Below are positions 38,391-48,655 of a stretch of DNA of 64,000 nucleotides, in pieces (the first letter of the stretch is position 1; each line of letters opens with the position of its first letter). Under the pieces are notes generated by a model that worked only from the letters and a program-made list of their open reading frames with translations, did no database searches and was not told the DNA's origin. The DNA lies in assembly GCF_008923725.1 (NCBI RefSeq), contig NZ_WBPF01000021.1, positions 519,924-583,923 on the forward strand. The letters are read 5' to 3'. Source of the DNA: Bacillus sp. CH140a_4T (GTDB taxonomy: Bacteria > Bacillota > Bacilli > Bacillales > Bacillaceae_G). A program made the position numbers and the translations under genes.

Positions 38391-39392
38391 ATGATCAAAT
38401 TAAGTGTGTTAGACCAATCCCCTATTTCAGATGGTAGTACAGCAGCACAAGCTTTTGCACATACAGTTACACTTGCACAAGAGGTTGAAAAACTCGGATA
38501 TACACGCTTTTGGGTATCAGAGCATCACAATTCTGTCAGCCTTGCTGGTTCAAGTCCAGAAATACTTATTTCTCATATTGCAGCAAAAACGGAGCGTATG
38601 AGAGTTGGTTCGGGTGGTGTAATGTTACCTCACTATAGCCCATATAAAGTTGCTGAGAATTTCCGCGTTTTAGAAGCGCTTTATCCAAATCGTATTGACC
38701 TCGGTGTCGGAAGAGCACCTGGTGGTATGCCAATTGCAACTCGCGCACTACAAGAAGGAAAAATGGTCTCACTTGATCAATACCCAGAGCAAATTGCAGA
38801 TGTTGCAATGTACTTACATGATCAAGTACCAGAAAACCATCATTACGCAAATTTAAAGGCTACCCCTGTCATTCCAACATCTCCTGAGATGTGGATGCTC
38901 GGTTCTAGCGGAGAGAGTGCGATGATTGCCGCAAAACAAGGTGCTTCTTTTGCATTCGCACAGTTCATTAACGGATACGGTGGCCCTGAAGTAATGAAGG
39001 CTTATCAGGAACAATTCCAACCTTCCTATTTAGGAGATAAACCAAAATCAATCGTCTCTATTTTTGTTATTTGCGGAGAAACAAATGAAGAGGCGGAAAA
39101 AATTGCTTCTAGTTTAGATTTATCAATTTTATTACTAGAACAAGGAAAGCGTACAACTGGTACTCCTTCTATCGAAACTGCACAAAATTATTCATACAGC
39201 GCTTATGATTTATTCCGTATAAAAGAAAATCGTCAACGTATGATCGTCGGTGATCCATCTTCTGTGAAAGAACAAATCGTAAACTTAAGCAAAGCGTATA
39301 ATACTGATGAATTTATGATTGTCACAATTACTCATCGATTTGAAGATAAATTAAAGTCTTATCGCTTACTAGCAAATGCTTTTCACTTATAA
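38391..39392 (+). CDS. LLM-class flavin-dependent oxidoreductase
   Basis: 333 residues of the bacterial luciferase-like barrel: SVLDQSPIS at the start, RFWVSEHHN, the GSGGVMLPHYSPYKVAENFR block and LGVGRAPGG. Members use FMNH2 for oxidation or act as F420/FMN reductases; this subgroup (MsnO8-like) is uncharacterised. SD AGAGGT. Confidence 0.85.
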   Translation: MIKLSVLDQSPISDGSTAAQAFAHTVTLAQEVEKLGYTRFWVSEHHNSVSLAGSSPEILISHIAAKTERMRVGSGGVMLPHYSPYKVAENFRVLEALYPNRIDLGVGRAPGGMPIATRALQEGKMVSLDQYPEQIADVAMYLHDQVPENHHYANLKATPVIPTSPEMWMLGSSGESAMIAAKQGASFAFAQFINGYGGPEVMKAYQEQFQPSYLGDKPKSIVSIFVICGETNEEAEKIASSLDLSILLLEQGKRTTGTPSIETAQNYSYSAYDLFRIKENRQRMIVGDPSSVKEQIVNLSKAYNTDEFMIVTITHRFEDKLKSYRLLANAFHL

Positions 39393-39397
39393 TGATA

Positions 39398-39433
39398 AAA
39401 GGGAGATACATCCATTACGATGCATCTCCCTTT
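39398..39433. terminator. Intrinsic terminator
   Basis: AAAGGGAGATACATC and GATGCATCTCCCTTT, 14 of 15 paired; serves both convergent genes. Confidence 0.8.
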
Positions 39434-39437
39434 CTTA

Positions 39438-40382
39438 CTACTTATTACTTTTGGCTTCTATATAATTAATAGCTTCTTTTAATAGCTCTTCAAATCCCTC
39501 AGGATAATCATGATTTAAATTAGGCACAACTTTATACTCATGTTCTATATTTTTATCTCTCAATAATTGTACAAATTGCTGCGTACATTCAAAACAATCT
39601 TCATCTTGATCCCCGCACACTATATATCCCTTTATATGTTTATCTTGTAGCACTTCCAATAACTCATTCCATTCTTCAATCTCTGGAAGCCACGGCGCGA
39701 TAAAAATAAAACCATCTACATCTATATCTTTTTGTAAAATCGTATACAAAGCTACTCTTGCACCAGCAGAAAAACCACCAACTATTACACTTTCTACTGT
39801 ATGATTTTCTTTAAAATTAACGTAATGCTCTTTTAATTCTTCTTTCCCTCTATGTATATCATCCCAAACAAACCCACCTGAAAACTGAACTTGCGAAGAC
39901 TGTGGTATAGCTAACGTATAATCTTGATCCAACACAGATTTCCAATATGGTTCTACTATTCCTATATTTTCTTGATCTCCGTGCATTGCAATCAATAGTT
40001 TTTCTTTTTTCTTACCTTCTATATATTTCACGTCTGCTCGTTCTGTTTTCTTTGCTAATTCTTCCCTCTCTTTACATAATTGAACCATTTTATGAAACTC
40101 TTCAAATTTATGTAGTGGTTTTAAATCGTCGTCGGAAATCAAATACTCATTTCCATACCAAAAACCCTTTTCTATAATGGCTTCCTTCATTAATTGCAAC
40201 GCTTCTTCTTCAAGTCCTGCTGCACCCGCTAGTGCATATTTGAAATTATATATTTGCGCCTCATTTCCCACTATGCTTTTCGCATGTTCCATTATATAGG
40301 TGTACGCTTCCAAACTTCCTTCATTTGCGTAACAATGTAATGTTTCATTTAATAATTGAATGTAAGTCATACTATTTTTCAT
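39438..40382 (-). CDS. Alpha/beta hydrolase, esterase-like, with TPR-like N-terminus
   Basis: 314 residues. The first 110 are helical and repeat-like; the rest is an alpha/beta-hydrolase with nucleophile elbow VGGFSAGARVAL (around 200) and late Asp/His (GDQDEDCF, NLNHDYPEGF) completing the triad. Dienelactone-hydrolase/carboxylesterase type; substrate unknown. ATG 40382 follows GGGGGAATGGG; the frame is open to 40448 without an SD. Confidence 0.75.
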   Translation of the reverse strand: MKNSMTYIQLLNETLHCYANEGSLEAYTYIMEHAKSIVGNEAQIYNFKYALAGAAGLEEEALQLMKEAIIEKGFWYGNEYLISDDDLKPLHKFEEFHKMVQLCKEREELAKKTERADVKYIEGKKKEKLLIAMHGDQENIGIVEPYWKSVLDQDYTLAIPQSSQVQFSGGFVWDDIHRGKEELKEHYVNFKENHTVESVIVGGFSAGARVALYTILQKDIDVDGFIFIAPWLPEIEEWNELLEVLQDKHIKGYIVCGDQDEDCFECTQQFVQLLRDKNIEHEYKVVPNLNHDYPEGFEELLKEAINYIEAKSNK

Positions 40383-40545
40383 ACACCCATTCCCCCGTAA
40401 TCTTTTATAATATTTATTTCTCAATCCTTTATGCCATTCTGTAATCACTGTATATAACTTACGCTAACAATACTTAATCATTACTCCTCTTCTTCCAATA
40501 AGTTTAGTATAAAGTTTAATAGACTGAAAAATCATTTTTTTACAA

Positions 40546-40577
40546 ACAAAAAAAGACAACAATATATTTATTGTTGT
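40546..40577 (-). terminator. Intrinsic terminator
   Basis: ACAACAATA and TATTGTTGT, then CUUUUUUU on the leftward strand. Confidence 0.7.
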
Positions 40578-40588
40578 TTTCCATACAT

Positions 40589-41044
40589 CTATCCACTCTT
40601 TTGTTTTTTTCTGTCTGGTTTACTTGAAACTAAATAATGTTTTTCTGAAATATATAAGTTTCTTTTTAATATACGATTTAAATACGGCCCTAATTTCATC
40701 CCGCATATAAGACGCTCTTCACTACCTTCAACAATTGGAAACATTTCTTTTTCTGTTACGTACTGATCTACTGCTTTTTGTACGATATCAATTTCTTTAA
40801 CTAGGTTTAGATTTTCTTCTGTATGTTCAAATACCTCAAGCGTTTCCTTCGTAATAAGGAAACTATTTGTTGGAAATACAGATAAATACGGCTTTAACAA
40901 ATCATAATTTACTGTATAATCATCATTTACTAATACTGTATAAACGATATTAGCATTCGTTTCTAGAAACTTAGCCATCGCTTGTTCTAATTCATCTTTC
41001 GTAATTTCACGCTCTTCTTTTCCGGTTCTGAAAAAGCGAAACAT
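40589..41044 (-). CDS. DUF3939-like hypothetical protein
   Basis: 151 residues, soluble, mixed alpha/beta, with a basic C-terminus (SKPDRKKQKSG). It resembles the Bacillus DUF3939 group by memory only. SD AAGGAGG. No functional motif visible. Confidence 0.55.
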   Translation of the reverse strand: MFRFFRTGKEEREITKDELEQAMAKFLETNANIVYTVLVNDDYTVNYDLLKPYLSVFPTNSFLITKETLEVFEHTEENLNLVKEIDIVQKAVDQYVTEKEMFPIVEGSEERLICGMKLGPYLNRILKRNLYISEKHYLVSSKPDRKKQKSG

Positions 41045-41097
41045 CGCATCGCCTCCTTTTTACTATATTATAGCATAAAAGAAAACTGAAAAATTAC

Positions 41098-41135
41098 AAA
41101 AAAAGCCATTGAAAGAATTTTTCAATGACTTTTTT
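41098..41135 (-). terminator. Intrinsic terminator after dps
   Basis: AAAGCCATTGAAA and TTTCAATGACTTT (one G-U), U-run leftward. Confidence 0.75.
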
Positions 41136-41151
41136 CTTTATATACTTATAT

Positions 41152-41595
41152 TTATTTTAAGAAAGCACTTAGCATCCATACATGTTGTTCTAATGTTGTA
41201 TGAATCGCTAATAACATGTCCGCTGATGTTTCATCGCCAGCTTCACCAGCAACTTCCATGCCTTCTTTTAATTCTTGAATAAGCGCAGAGTAATCATTCA
41301 CTAATGTTTGTACCATTTCTTCTGCTGATTCCTTGCTTGTCCCTTCACTCACACTAGATGTTGCAAGATATTCTTTCATTGTCGCTAATGGCTTACCTTC
41401 CAACGCTAAAATACGTTCTGCTAATTCATCGATATACGTTCCAGCTTCATTGTAAAACTCTTCAAATTTCTCATGTAATGTAAAGAAGTGTGGTCCTGTC
41501 ACATACCAATGATAATTATGTAGTTTCACATATAACACATTCCAGTTTGCTACCTGCTTGTTTAATACTTCAACAACATTTGTTTTCGTACTCAT
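41152..41595 (-). CDS. dps: Dps family DNA-binding ferritin
   Basis: 147 residues. The Dps ferroxidase signature [20 protein letters not shown] contains the His ligands at the dimer interface; DELAERI with its acidic ligands follows. Forms a dodecamer that oxidises and stores iron and protects DNA. B. anthracis has two such proteins (Dlp-1, Dlp-2) and this matches one of them. ATG 41595 follows GAGGAG. No clear PerR or sigma-B site was found upstream. Confidence 0.9.
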   Translation of the reverse strand: MSTKTNVVEVLNKQVANWNVLYVKLHNYHWYVTGPHFFTLHEKFEEFYNEAGTYIDELAERILALEGKPLATMKEYLATSSVSEGTSKESAEEMVQTLVNDYSALIQELKEGMEVAGEAGDETSADMLLAIHTTLEQHVWMLSAFLK

Positions 41596-41836
41596 ACAAT
41601 CCACTCCTCTTATCATTTCATAATGTTTATCTTTTAATAACCTAGTTACATGTTACCATACATTTCCTATCCTTTGGAACGATCGGCTCATATGTAACAA
41701 AGTTTTAACACCTTTAATACTTCCCTAATATCTTTTCATTCATGTATGTTTTCAAACACTTCATACGTCTAATTGTCCAAGCTCATACATATGCATAATA
41801 GTAAATCAAGCTCATCGTAGTAGAAAGAGGGATAAC

Positions 41837-42877
41837 ATGGACAATCAACAATGGCAAGTAGCAAAGAAAGTCGCTGCTACTTATATTGGAACAGTTGTTG
41901 GAGCTGGATTTGCTACTGGACGAGAAATTGTTGAATTTTTTACAGTGAACGGAATATATGGAACGATTGGCATATGTGTAAGCGGATTTTTTTTTATTTG
42001 GCTTGGCACAAAGATGATGTTACTTTCATCACAAATCGGTGCATTTTCAGCACAAGAATTTAACAAATATTTATTTGGGGATGTATTTGGAAATGTTGTA
42101 AATACACTATTATTACTCGTATTATTTGGTGTAACGAGCGTTATGTTATCAGGAGCTGGGGCGGTATTCGAAGAGCAACTTCGTTTACCAAGACAACTTG
42201 GTATTTTCATTACAGTGATCGCCTGTCTCATTATAGGTAGTCGCGGATTACAAGGTGTTTTTGAAGTAAATACACTTGTCGTACCTATTATGATGATTTT
42301 TATTATCGGACTTGCTATTACAACTTTTTTTCACGGTACAACTCCTATTAGTAACACTATTCCTGCAGAAAGATGGAATATGAAGTGGATTACTAGTCCC
42401 ATTACATATGTCGCCTTAAATCTTTCTCTCGCCCAAAGCGTTCTCGTTCCGTTAGCCAGTGAAGTAAAAGATCGAAAGGCCATTTTATGGGGCGGTATTT
42501 TAGGTGGTGCAGGACTTTCTTTAATTTTATTGTGTAGCCATTTAGCTATCTTATCAGTCGATCAATTTTATCAATATAATATCCCAATGGCTGAAGTCAT
42601 AAGAAAATTCAATGCAACTTTTCACTTTTTCTTCGTTCTTATCATTTTCGGTGAAGTGTTCACAACTTTAGTTGGCAATGTGTTCGGAATGACGAAACAA
42701 ATGCAATCCATCACCGGATGGAAAAATAACAATATTATTTTCTTTATTTTACTAATAAGTTATTGCTTTAGTTACGTTGGCTACAGTGAATTACTCCACA
42801 TTCTATATCCTATAATCGGGTGGGTCAGCATCATTTTACTTCCGATTATTGCTTTTAAACGACTTCAAAAAACATAA
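41837..42877 (+). CDS. YkvI-family membrane transporter
   Basis: 346 residues, about ten helices. The opening AATYIGTVVGAGFATGREIVEF is a Gly-rich helix-breaking motif like that of APC/LeuT-type carriers, and the length and pattern match B. subtilis YkvI, a putative amino-acid-type transporter of unknown substrate. SD AGAGGG. Confidence 0.75.
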   Translation: MDNQQWQVAKKVAATYIGTVVGAGFATGREIVEFFTVNGIYGTIGICVSGFFFIWLGTKMMLLSSQIGAFSAQEFNKYLFGDVFGNVVNTLLLLVLFGVTSVMLSGAGAVFEEQLRLPRQLGIFITVIACLIIGSRGLQGVFEVNTLVVPIMMIFIIGLAITTFFHGTTPISNTIPAERWNMKWITSPITYVALNLSLAQSVLVPLASEVKDRKAILWGGILGGAGLSLILLCSHLAILSVDQFYQYNIPMAEVIRKFNATFHFFFVLIIFGEVFTTLVGNVFGMTKQMQSITGWKNNNIIFFILLISYCFSYVGYSELLHILYPIIGWVSIILLPIIAFKRLQKT

Positions 42878-42910
42878 AAGAAGCATCCATGTTTATTGGA
42901 TGCTTCTTTT
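42876..42910. terminator. Bidirectional intrinsic terminator
   Basis: AAAAGAAGCATCCA and TGGATGCTTCTTTT around a 7-nt loop; the left arm overlaps the YkvI stop codon. Confidence 0.85.
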
Positions 42911-42914
42911 ATGT

Positions 42915-43283
42915 TTATTCACAATCATTACATACTTCCCAGTACGGCCCCATTTCGAGTGCTAAATATGGCTTTAGTTGTAAGCGAATCATCCGACTAG
43001 GCATACGTTCTAAAACGAATTGAATTCCTTCTTCCTCTTCATCTAATTCAACCTTTGAAATCGTAATTCTTTGCATAGTAGAAATAGGCATTCCATCTTT
43101 ATATAAAGTGATTTTCACCTCATCATATTCATTAAAATACAATTCAACACTCATTTGATTTTTTAACAGTTCATCAACAATTTCATATTTATCATTTCGT
43201 TTCTGGATTATATATTTCCAGCCACCTCTATCTTCTTCTTTCGGAGCTGTTTGAAATATTGTCATCAAATCCTCGTATAGCAT
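42915..43283 (-). CDS. Hypothetical protein
   Basis: 122 residues, soluble, beta-rich, ending in an acidic CNDCE. No family recognised. GAGGGG precedes the ATG. An extended -10 (TGGTACAAT on the coding strand, 43364-43356) lies about 75 bp upstream and is its likely promoter; the rest of 43380-43550 holds nothing recognisable. Confidence 0.6.
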   Translation of the reverse strand: MLYEDLMTIFQTAPKEEDRGGWKYIIQKRNDKYEIVDELLKNQMSVELYFNEYDEVKITLYKDGMPISTMQRITISKVELDEEEEGIQFVLERMPSRMIRLQLKPYLALEMGPYWEVCNDCE

Positions 43284-43550
43284 AAGATAACCCCTCTCTT
43301 ACTAAAAAACGATGGGTATTTTATATACCCTTTATCTCTATCACTATCCATATGTATTGTACCATATATCACCGTTTTTACCGTATTCATTTGCTTCATA
43401 ACTGCATATATAACACCTGATTCTCTTCATTACTATATGAATTTTCTCTTATTTCATTTTTTAATATTCTTCTAAAGTTTTGAAATCATATCTAACTTAA
43501 TGAAATGCACTCTTTGTCCATCTTTCACTTAGTATTTCCTTACAACAACA

Positions 43551-43577
43551 AAAAAGAAGAGTGACTTATATCACTCT
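43551..43577 (-). terminator. Intrinsic terminator
   Basis: GAGTGA (43559-43564) and TCACTC (43571-43576), then UUCUUUUUU leftward. Confidence 0.65.
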
Positions 43578-43579
43578 CC

Positions 43580-43885
43580 TTAAAAGAATTTCCCAGTAGC
43601 TGCTAACGCTAATACTAGTATTAAAATTGTAAATAATAATGATACAATGAAACTAAAAATAGGTAATGCTTTCTTTTCATCTTTCTTAAAAAGTAACTTT
43701 AAACTAAGAAAGATGTTTACTGGTACAAGTATAAAATAAAAATATTTAACAATTTGCACCGAACTATTCGAAAGTGTTTTTAAAATAAACACTTCAATTA
43801 GAAAAACAATAAAAAATGAAATACTTAACCAAAATGAGACATAACTAAGCCAAGAATGTCTTTTGGTCCCCCAATAAACTCCCAT
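43580..43885 (-). CDS. Small three-helix membrane protein
   Basis: 101 residues with hydrophobic helices at about 14-32, 45-62 and 75-97 and no family motif. AAAGGAG precedes the ATG. Monocistronic between two terminators. Function unknown. Confidence 0.6.
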   Translation of the reverse strand: MGVYWGTKRHSWLSYVSFWLSISFFIVFLIEVFILKTLSNSSVQIVKYFYFILVPVNIFLSLKLLFKKDEKKALPIFSFIVSLLFTILILVLALAATGKFF

Positions 43886-44024
43886 AGTAATCTCCTTTAT
43901 TTGTGTTCTATATGATTCTAATTATACACAAAGTTAACAAATACCTCTATTTTTCGACAAATATTATACAAAATATACCTTTAATATCATAAAAATACTC
44001 TCTATCCCATTTAATTTTACATAA

Positions 44025-44073
44025 TAAAAACAGACTACTCCAATAGCTTACTGCTGTTTTAGAGATAGTCTGT
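44025..44073 (-). terminator. Intrinsic terminator after chemoreceptor gene
   Basis: ACAGACTA (44030-44037) pairs with TAGTCTGT (44066-44073), with an inner CTC/GAG extension, then UUUUUA leftward. Confidence 0.65.
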
Positions 44074-44079
44074 CCTATG

Positions 44080-46062
44080 TTAAACTTTAAATCTTTCAAT
44101 TAACCCTTGTAACTCTTCAGCCATTTGAGATAATGTACCAGCCGCAGAACTAATCTCCTCAATGGACGCTAGTTGTTCTTCTGCTGATGCTGCAACGTTT
44201 TGAGTACTCGTCGCATTATTCTGTGCTGTCATTGCAATTTGTCCTACTGAAATAGATACTTCATTTGCACCTTTTGACATCCCATTAGCCGTTTCAACCA
44301 TCGTTTTAATTTGATCGGCAATTTCATTTGTAGATTGTAAAATCTCAGTGAAGTTTTGCTTCGTTTCATTCGCAATCACAAGTCCAGATTGAACTTCTTC
44401 ATTTACATGCCCCATAGATTTTACCGTCTTACTCATGTCATCTTGTATTTCACATATTAACTTACTAATTTCATTAGAAGATATGCTAGACTTCTCTGCC
44501 AATTTACGTACTTCATCTGCAACAATTGCAAACCCTCTTCCGTGCTCTCCCGCTCTTGCAGCTTCAATTGCGGCATTCAAAGCTAGAAGGTTTGTTTGAT
44601 CTGCAATATTTTGAATTACTTCTAGTATGTCACCAATTTGTTTTGATTTATTATTTAGTAACTGTATAACTTCATCTGATTGTGAAACAGATTCTGCAAT
44701 AGATTGCATTTGATTTACAGTTTTTCCGACTAGTTTTCCGCCATTTTCTGCTTTTTCACGCGTATGAGCAGAAGCGGTACTAATTGATGATGAACTATTT
44801 GCTACATGCTGAATTCCTTCTGTTACATCAAATAGTAACATTGCACCATTTTCTACACTTGTCGTTTGTGTTGTTGCCCCGCTCGATATTTCATCCATTG
44901 CCATTGTAATTTGCTCAGTCGCTTCACTCGCTTGTCTTACACTTGCCGTTAGCTCTTCTGATGCTGCTGCAACATGTCCAGCCGAAGTATTAATTCTTCC
45001 TATTAACGTTCGCAATGCATCTGTCATCTCATTAAACCCTTTTGCAAGTTGACCAATTTCATCATTAGAATGAATCTCGATTGTTTGCGTTAAATCTCCC
45101 TCACTTATTTCTTTGGAAGTGGTAACTAATCTCTTTAATGGCTTCGTTATAGAAAGTGTCACAAAATAAATAAGCGCCCCACCTATAACTAATGAAATAA
45201 ACATAACAATTAACATATTATAAAATACAGGCTGCGCAGCTTCAATTATTTCATTTGAGTACATCGTTCCACCAATTTTCCAACCTGTTTTTACATTTGT
45301 AGCAAATACCATTTGTTTTTCGCTGCCATCATACATATATGAAAAAGCACCGTGATTATCTTCATAAATTTTCTTCGCCCAAGAATCAGCTGCTTTTTCC
45401 CCTGATTTTTCTTGAGGATGTGCAATTATTTTTTGTTTCCCATCTAAAATGAAAGCATATCCTTTTTTACCGATATTGATTAACTTTGTTGTTTTTAATA
45501 AATTATCTAAACTTAAATCTATTGCTACAACACCGTTTTTATCTTCTGCTTGTTTTGCAATTGTTACGACAATATGTCCATTTCCCTTCGCCTTATACGG
45601 CTCAGTAATGACAATACCACCTTGTTTTGCCACTGCATCTTTATACCAAGAACGTTCTGTTGGATCATAGTCTGCTGCCATTTGTATATTTGGTTCTTGC
45701 ACAAATTTCTTATCATTCCCAGCAACATAGACTTGTTCAACATCTTTATTCAAATTGATATATTGAGATAACATTTTTCTTAATTCATCTTGATTATCCC
45801 CTTGATACATATTACCTTGAATCACACGTGCAAAATTATTTACATCATTAAATTTCGCCTCAATCATTTGATTAATTAAATTATCTAATATTTTTATATT
45901 GTCGTGAGCACTACTCGTAATTTGTGATTCAAAATTCTTTTTAGCTGTTTGATAAGACATGCCTCCGATAATAGAGACAGCCGCAATTAAAATGACAAAA
46001 AATGAAATTAGTAGTTTTTTCGCTACTTTCATATCACGAAACCAATTTAATAGTCTACCCAT
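44080..46062 (-). CDS. Methyl-accepting chemotaxis protein with dCache domain
   Basis: 660 residues: N-terminal helix (about 14-35), a periplasm-facing dCache_1 sensor (36-270; [12 protein letters not shown] and [15 protein letters not shown]), second helix (about 275-300), HAMP (300-355) and a long signalling coil with the conserved hairpin ([20 protein letters not shown]). Senses small ligands, often amino acids, and drives CheA. The ATG at 46062 follows AGGAGG; the longer frame to 46089 has no SD. Confidence 0.9.
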   Translation of the reverse strand: MGRLLNWFRDMKVAKKLLISFFVILIAAVSIIGGMSYQTAKKNFESQITSSAHDNIKILDNLINQMIEAKFNDVNNFARVIQGNMYQGDNQDELRKMLSQYINLNKDVEQVYVAGNDKKFVQEPNIQMAADYDPTERSWYKDAVAKQGGIVITEPYKAKGNGHIVVTIAKQAEDKNGVVAIDLSLDNLLKTTKLINIGKKGYAFILDGKQKIIAHPQEKSGEKAADSWAKKIYEDNHGAFSYMYDGSEKQMVFATNVKTGWKIGGTMYSNEIIEAAQPVFYNMLIVMFISLVIGGALIYFVTLSITKPLKRLVTTSKEISEGDLTQTIEIHSNDEIGQLAKGFNEMTDALRTLIGRINTSAGHVAAASEELTASVRQASEATEQITMAMDEISSGATTQTTSVENGAMLLFDVTEGIQHVANSSSSISTASAHTREKAENGGKLVGKTVNQMQSIAESVSQSDEVIQLLNNKSKQIGDILEVIQNIADQTNLLALNAAIEAARAGEHGRGFAIVADEVRKLAEKSSISSNEISKLICEIQDDMSKTVKSMGHVNEEVQSGLVIANETKQNFTEILQSTNEIADQIKTMVETANGMSKGANEVSISVGQIAMTAQNNATSTQNVAASAEEQLASIEEISSAAGTLSQMAEELQGLIERFKV

Positions 46063-46235
46063 TACAAACCTCCTGCTTTTCAATTTCAAAAATTAAATCT
46101 TGTGAATTATAAATATTTCCCATTCCCTAATTATTATTTTCATAACCTATTATGATGAATACTTTGTAAAGTTTAAACAATTAAATTCTCTTTGTCCATA
46201 TATATGAATAATATTATTATAAAATTTACAAATGC

Positions 46236-46267
46236 AAAAAACCAAAGGGAACCACCCTTTGGTTTTT
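46236..46267 (-). terminator. Intrinsic terminator after rsgA-like gene
   Basis: AAAAACCAAAGGG and CCCTTTGGTTTTT around AACCA; U-run leftward. Confidence 0.85.
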
Positions 46268-47316
46268 CACATTTTTTTATGCTGTTTAGAAATCTTTTTC
46301 CACTTATCACGCTCTGCCCTTGCAAGAATAGCATCTTGTTTTCTCATAAAATATGCCAGTTCTCTTTGTAATTTTTTATAGCTTTGCAAACGATTTATCG
46401 TAATAAGTCCGTTATCAATTGCATGATGCACTGCGCACCCTGGCTCATTTTCATGCTTACAGTCCCTAAAACGGCACGTTTTTGCTAATTCTTCAATATC
46501 AGAAAATGTTGTTTGAATTGCATCGATTCCTTCCCAAAGCTGCAGTTCCCTCATACCCGGAGTATCAATAACTAAACTACCATTCGGTAATCGGAACAAT
46601 TCACGATGAGTTGTCGTATGCCTTCCTTTACTATCTTCCTCACGAATATCTCCCGTTTTTGCTACTTCAATTCCTATAAGTGCATTTAGCAAAGTCGATT
46701 TTCCAACCCCGGATGATCCGACTAGAGCAATTGTTTTTCCTGAAGAAACAAATTGCTGCAACGATTCAATACCAGTATGTTCTAAACTATCAACGACGAA
46801 GATCGGAACACCAATTGCCACAGCTTCCGTTTCAACAATTTTCTGTTCCACGTCTTCACATAAGCTACTCTTTGTTAAAACAATAACAGGCATTGCACCG
46901 CTTTCATACGCTAATAGTAAATAACGTTCCATTCTTCTTACGTTAAAATCATGGTTAAGTGCATTCACTAAAAATAGATAATCTACATTTGCTGCTATTA
47001 CTTGTTCTTCCGTTCGAGTACCAGCCTCTTGTCTAGAAAAAGAGCTTCTTCTCGGAAAAATACGATGAATGATAGCTTTCTTTTCATTCTCTATTTTCTT
47101 TATATGCACCCAATCACCAACAGCTGGATAATCTCCCTTCGTTACTGCTTCATGCCGAAACTTTCCAGACAGCTCTGCCATATATTCACCATCATTACAA
47201 ACAATCCGATATATATGCTTATGCTCAAGTAAAATACGTCCTACTTCAAAGTTCTCTACAGCTTGTTCTTCAAAAAAAGAATCCCAGCCGAATGATTTTA
47301 AAATATTTTGATTCAA
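46267..47316 (-). CDS. RsgA-like ribosome-associated GTPase
   Basis: 349 residues. An N-terminal OB fold is followed by a circularly permuted GTPase domain (LVNALNHDFN, then P-loop GSSGVGKST and DTPGMREL), then a zinc knuckle (CRFRDCKHENEPGC). RsgA helps mature the 30S subunit. B. subtilis has one (YloQ), next to the prpC/prkC genes; this locus lacks those, so it is a second, diverged copy. TTG 47316 lies 8 nt after GGGAGG; the frame stays open to 47364 but that part is not family-like. Confidence 0.85.
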   Translation of the reverse strand: MNQNILKSFGWDSFFEEQAVENFEVGRILLEHKHIYRIVCNDGEYMAELSGKFRHEAVTKGDYPAVGDWVHIKKIENEKKAIIHRIFPRRSSFSRQEAGTRTEEQVIAANVDYLFLVNALNHDFNVRRMERYLLLAYESGAMPVIVLTKSSLCEDVEQKIVETEAVAIGVPIFVVDSLEHTGIESLQQFVSSGKTIALVGSSGVGKSTLLNALIGIEVAKTGDIREEDSKGRHTTTHRELFRLPNGSLVIDTPGMRELQLWEGIDAIQTTFSDIEELAKTCRFRDCKHENEPGCAVHHAIDNGLITINRLQSYKKLQRELAYFMRKQDAILARAERDKWKKISKQHKKM

Positions 47317-47364
47317 ATTAATATCCTCCCTAGTTTGAGCTAAGCGGAAGGATCGTGCGCTCAC

Positions 47365-47433
47365 TTATACAGTCTCGCCCTTTCCATCCACCTTTGTATT
47401 TGGTTTATTATTCATATACGTTATCTTCGCCAT
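47365..47433 (-). CDS. 22-aa leader peptide candidate upstream of rsgA-like gene
   Basis: ATG 47433 to TAA 47365: starts MAKITYMNNKPNTK and ends GKGETV. GGAGTGAT lies 5 nt before the ATG, as good as that of the next gene. It ends 49 nt before the TTG of the GTPase gene. No known homologue; could be a regulatory leader. Confidence 0.35.
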   Translation of the reverse strand: MAKITYMNNKPNTKVDGKGETV

Positions 47434-47498
47434 AATACATCACTCCGTTCTCATTTTAATTACTCTCATTATATGGAATATTTATTTAAAAAGCTACC

Positions 47499-48026
47499 TT
47501 ATTTAACGCAATTTTCAAATATTTTATTTTTCATCATTCTAATTTGTCCACGGTGACTAACCTCATCTTCTAGCACATGAAACCACAGATAATGCTGGTT
47601 ATACGCTACACCGTTAGGCCACTTTCTTTCTGACATAAGCCATTTATCATCTTGTTCATTCAAATACTTCAGAGATTCTTCTCGAACACTTTGTAGAAGT
47701 TGTACATAATACTGTATTTCATGACCACGGATTGTTCTCCCCGCTTCCCCTAAATACAGTGCGTCTTCCCATATTTCTAATTCTTCTTTTGTAAAGTCGC
47801 GCTCTTGAAATGAAATAAGTTGATGGGCTTTTTCTATAGCTGCTATATGCTTTAGTAACACTCCGATGGAATTCCCTCCACTCGGCATAATTAAATCTAA
47901 TTGCTCAACTGATAAATCTTTTATTTCCTGTAATGTTACAGCCCTCGTACGCTCTAGCATGCTTACTAATTCCCCTATATTTTTTGTATAACCATCTACA
48001 CTTCTTATTCGATAATCTATATTCAT
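47499..48026 (-). CDS. DinB-fold protein (DUF664-like)
   Basis: 175 residues. Metal-type His in LKHIAAIEKAHQ and HVLEDEVSHRGQI, the typical C-terminal signature of this superfamily. One of three DinB-fold proteins in the window. ATG 48026 follows GGGGTG; the earlier ATG lacks an SD. Function unknown. Confidence 0.8.
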   Translation of the reverse strand: MNIDYRIRSVDGYTKNIGELVSMLERTRAVTLQEIKDLSVEQLDLIMPSGGNSIGVLLKHIAAIEKAHQLISFQERDFTKEELEIWEDALYLGEAGRTIRGHEIQYYVQLLQSVREESLKYLNEQDDKWLMSERKWPNGVAYNQHYLWFHVLEDEVSHRGQIRMMKNKIFENCVK

Positions 48027-48222
48027 ATCACGCACCCCTTTCTACATTCATATTAAGGAATAACCGCTTCATATAATAGACTCATATATATCAGATTTTT
48101 CTGTTATAATTAAATTGAATACGTAATAAACCCAAACAAACTTTCTCAATATGCTTCTATGAAATATTAAAAGGAATCAATATAAAATAATCGAATCTTA
48201 TTCACTAAAAGGAGTGGATTCG

Positions 48223-48570
48223 ATGGAAATGTATCAATGGCTAACTGCTGTTCTCGTTGGTGGCATTACTGGTTTCGTTTCCCATCTAATCAATAACCAA
48301 GGCAAGTTATTGCTTCCACGCCGTTTGAAAACTTTTTTTCACTTGGGGTTTTTGACTGATATTTTTACTGGTAGTCTAGCTGCACTTCTTGGACTCGTTT
48401 TATTCGATGTCACCTTAATAAAAGAAATTATTAAAGTATCCATTGTGACTGCTATTTCCGGTCAGACTTTCTTACTGCACCAAGCGCTTGGTGGTGAGCA
48501 GGCTAAAAATACACAAATTGGGAAAGCTGATGAGAAGATTCAAGAAATTGACAAATTATTACGACGTTAG
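48223..48570 (+). CDS. DUF4257 membrane protein
   Basis: 115 residues. Helices at about 5-25, 45-65 and 70-90; the middle reads FTGSLAALLGLVLFDVTLI, with a charged coil at the C-terminus (KADEKIQEIDKLLRR). Pattern as in the Bacillus DUF4257 group; function unknown. AAAGGAG precedes ATG 48223; the GTG at 48214 overlaps the SD region. A decayed copy of its middle part lies 780 bp downstream. Confidence 0.7.
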   Translation: MEMYQWLTAVLVGGITGFVSHLINNQGKLLLPRRLKTFFHLGFLTDIFTGSLAALLGLVLFDVTLIKEIIKVSIVTAISGQTFLLHQALGGEQAKNTQIGKADEKIQEIDKLLRR

Positions 48571-48655
48571 TCTATACTTTTCTTTAAAAATTATTGCTAT
48601 AATAAACAATAAATATTTTCTATTGCGTCGTTTGTCAGAAGAAAGGGTGTTTCGT

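Noticed and set aside
41596-41720. PerR or sigma-B site before dps
   Set aside because: No stretch came close enough to either consensus.
48488-48655. Upstream extension of the 74-aa protein into DUF4257
   Set aside because: Overlaps the real DUF4257 gene; proper SD and ATG at 48656.
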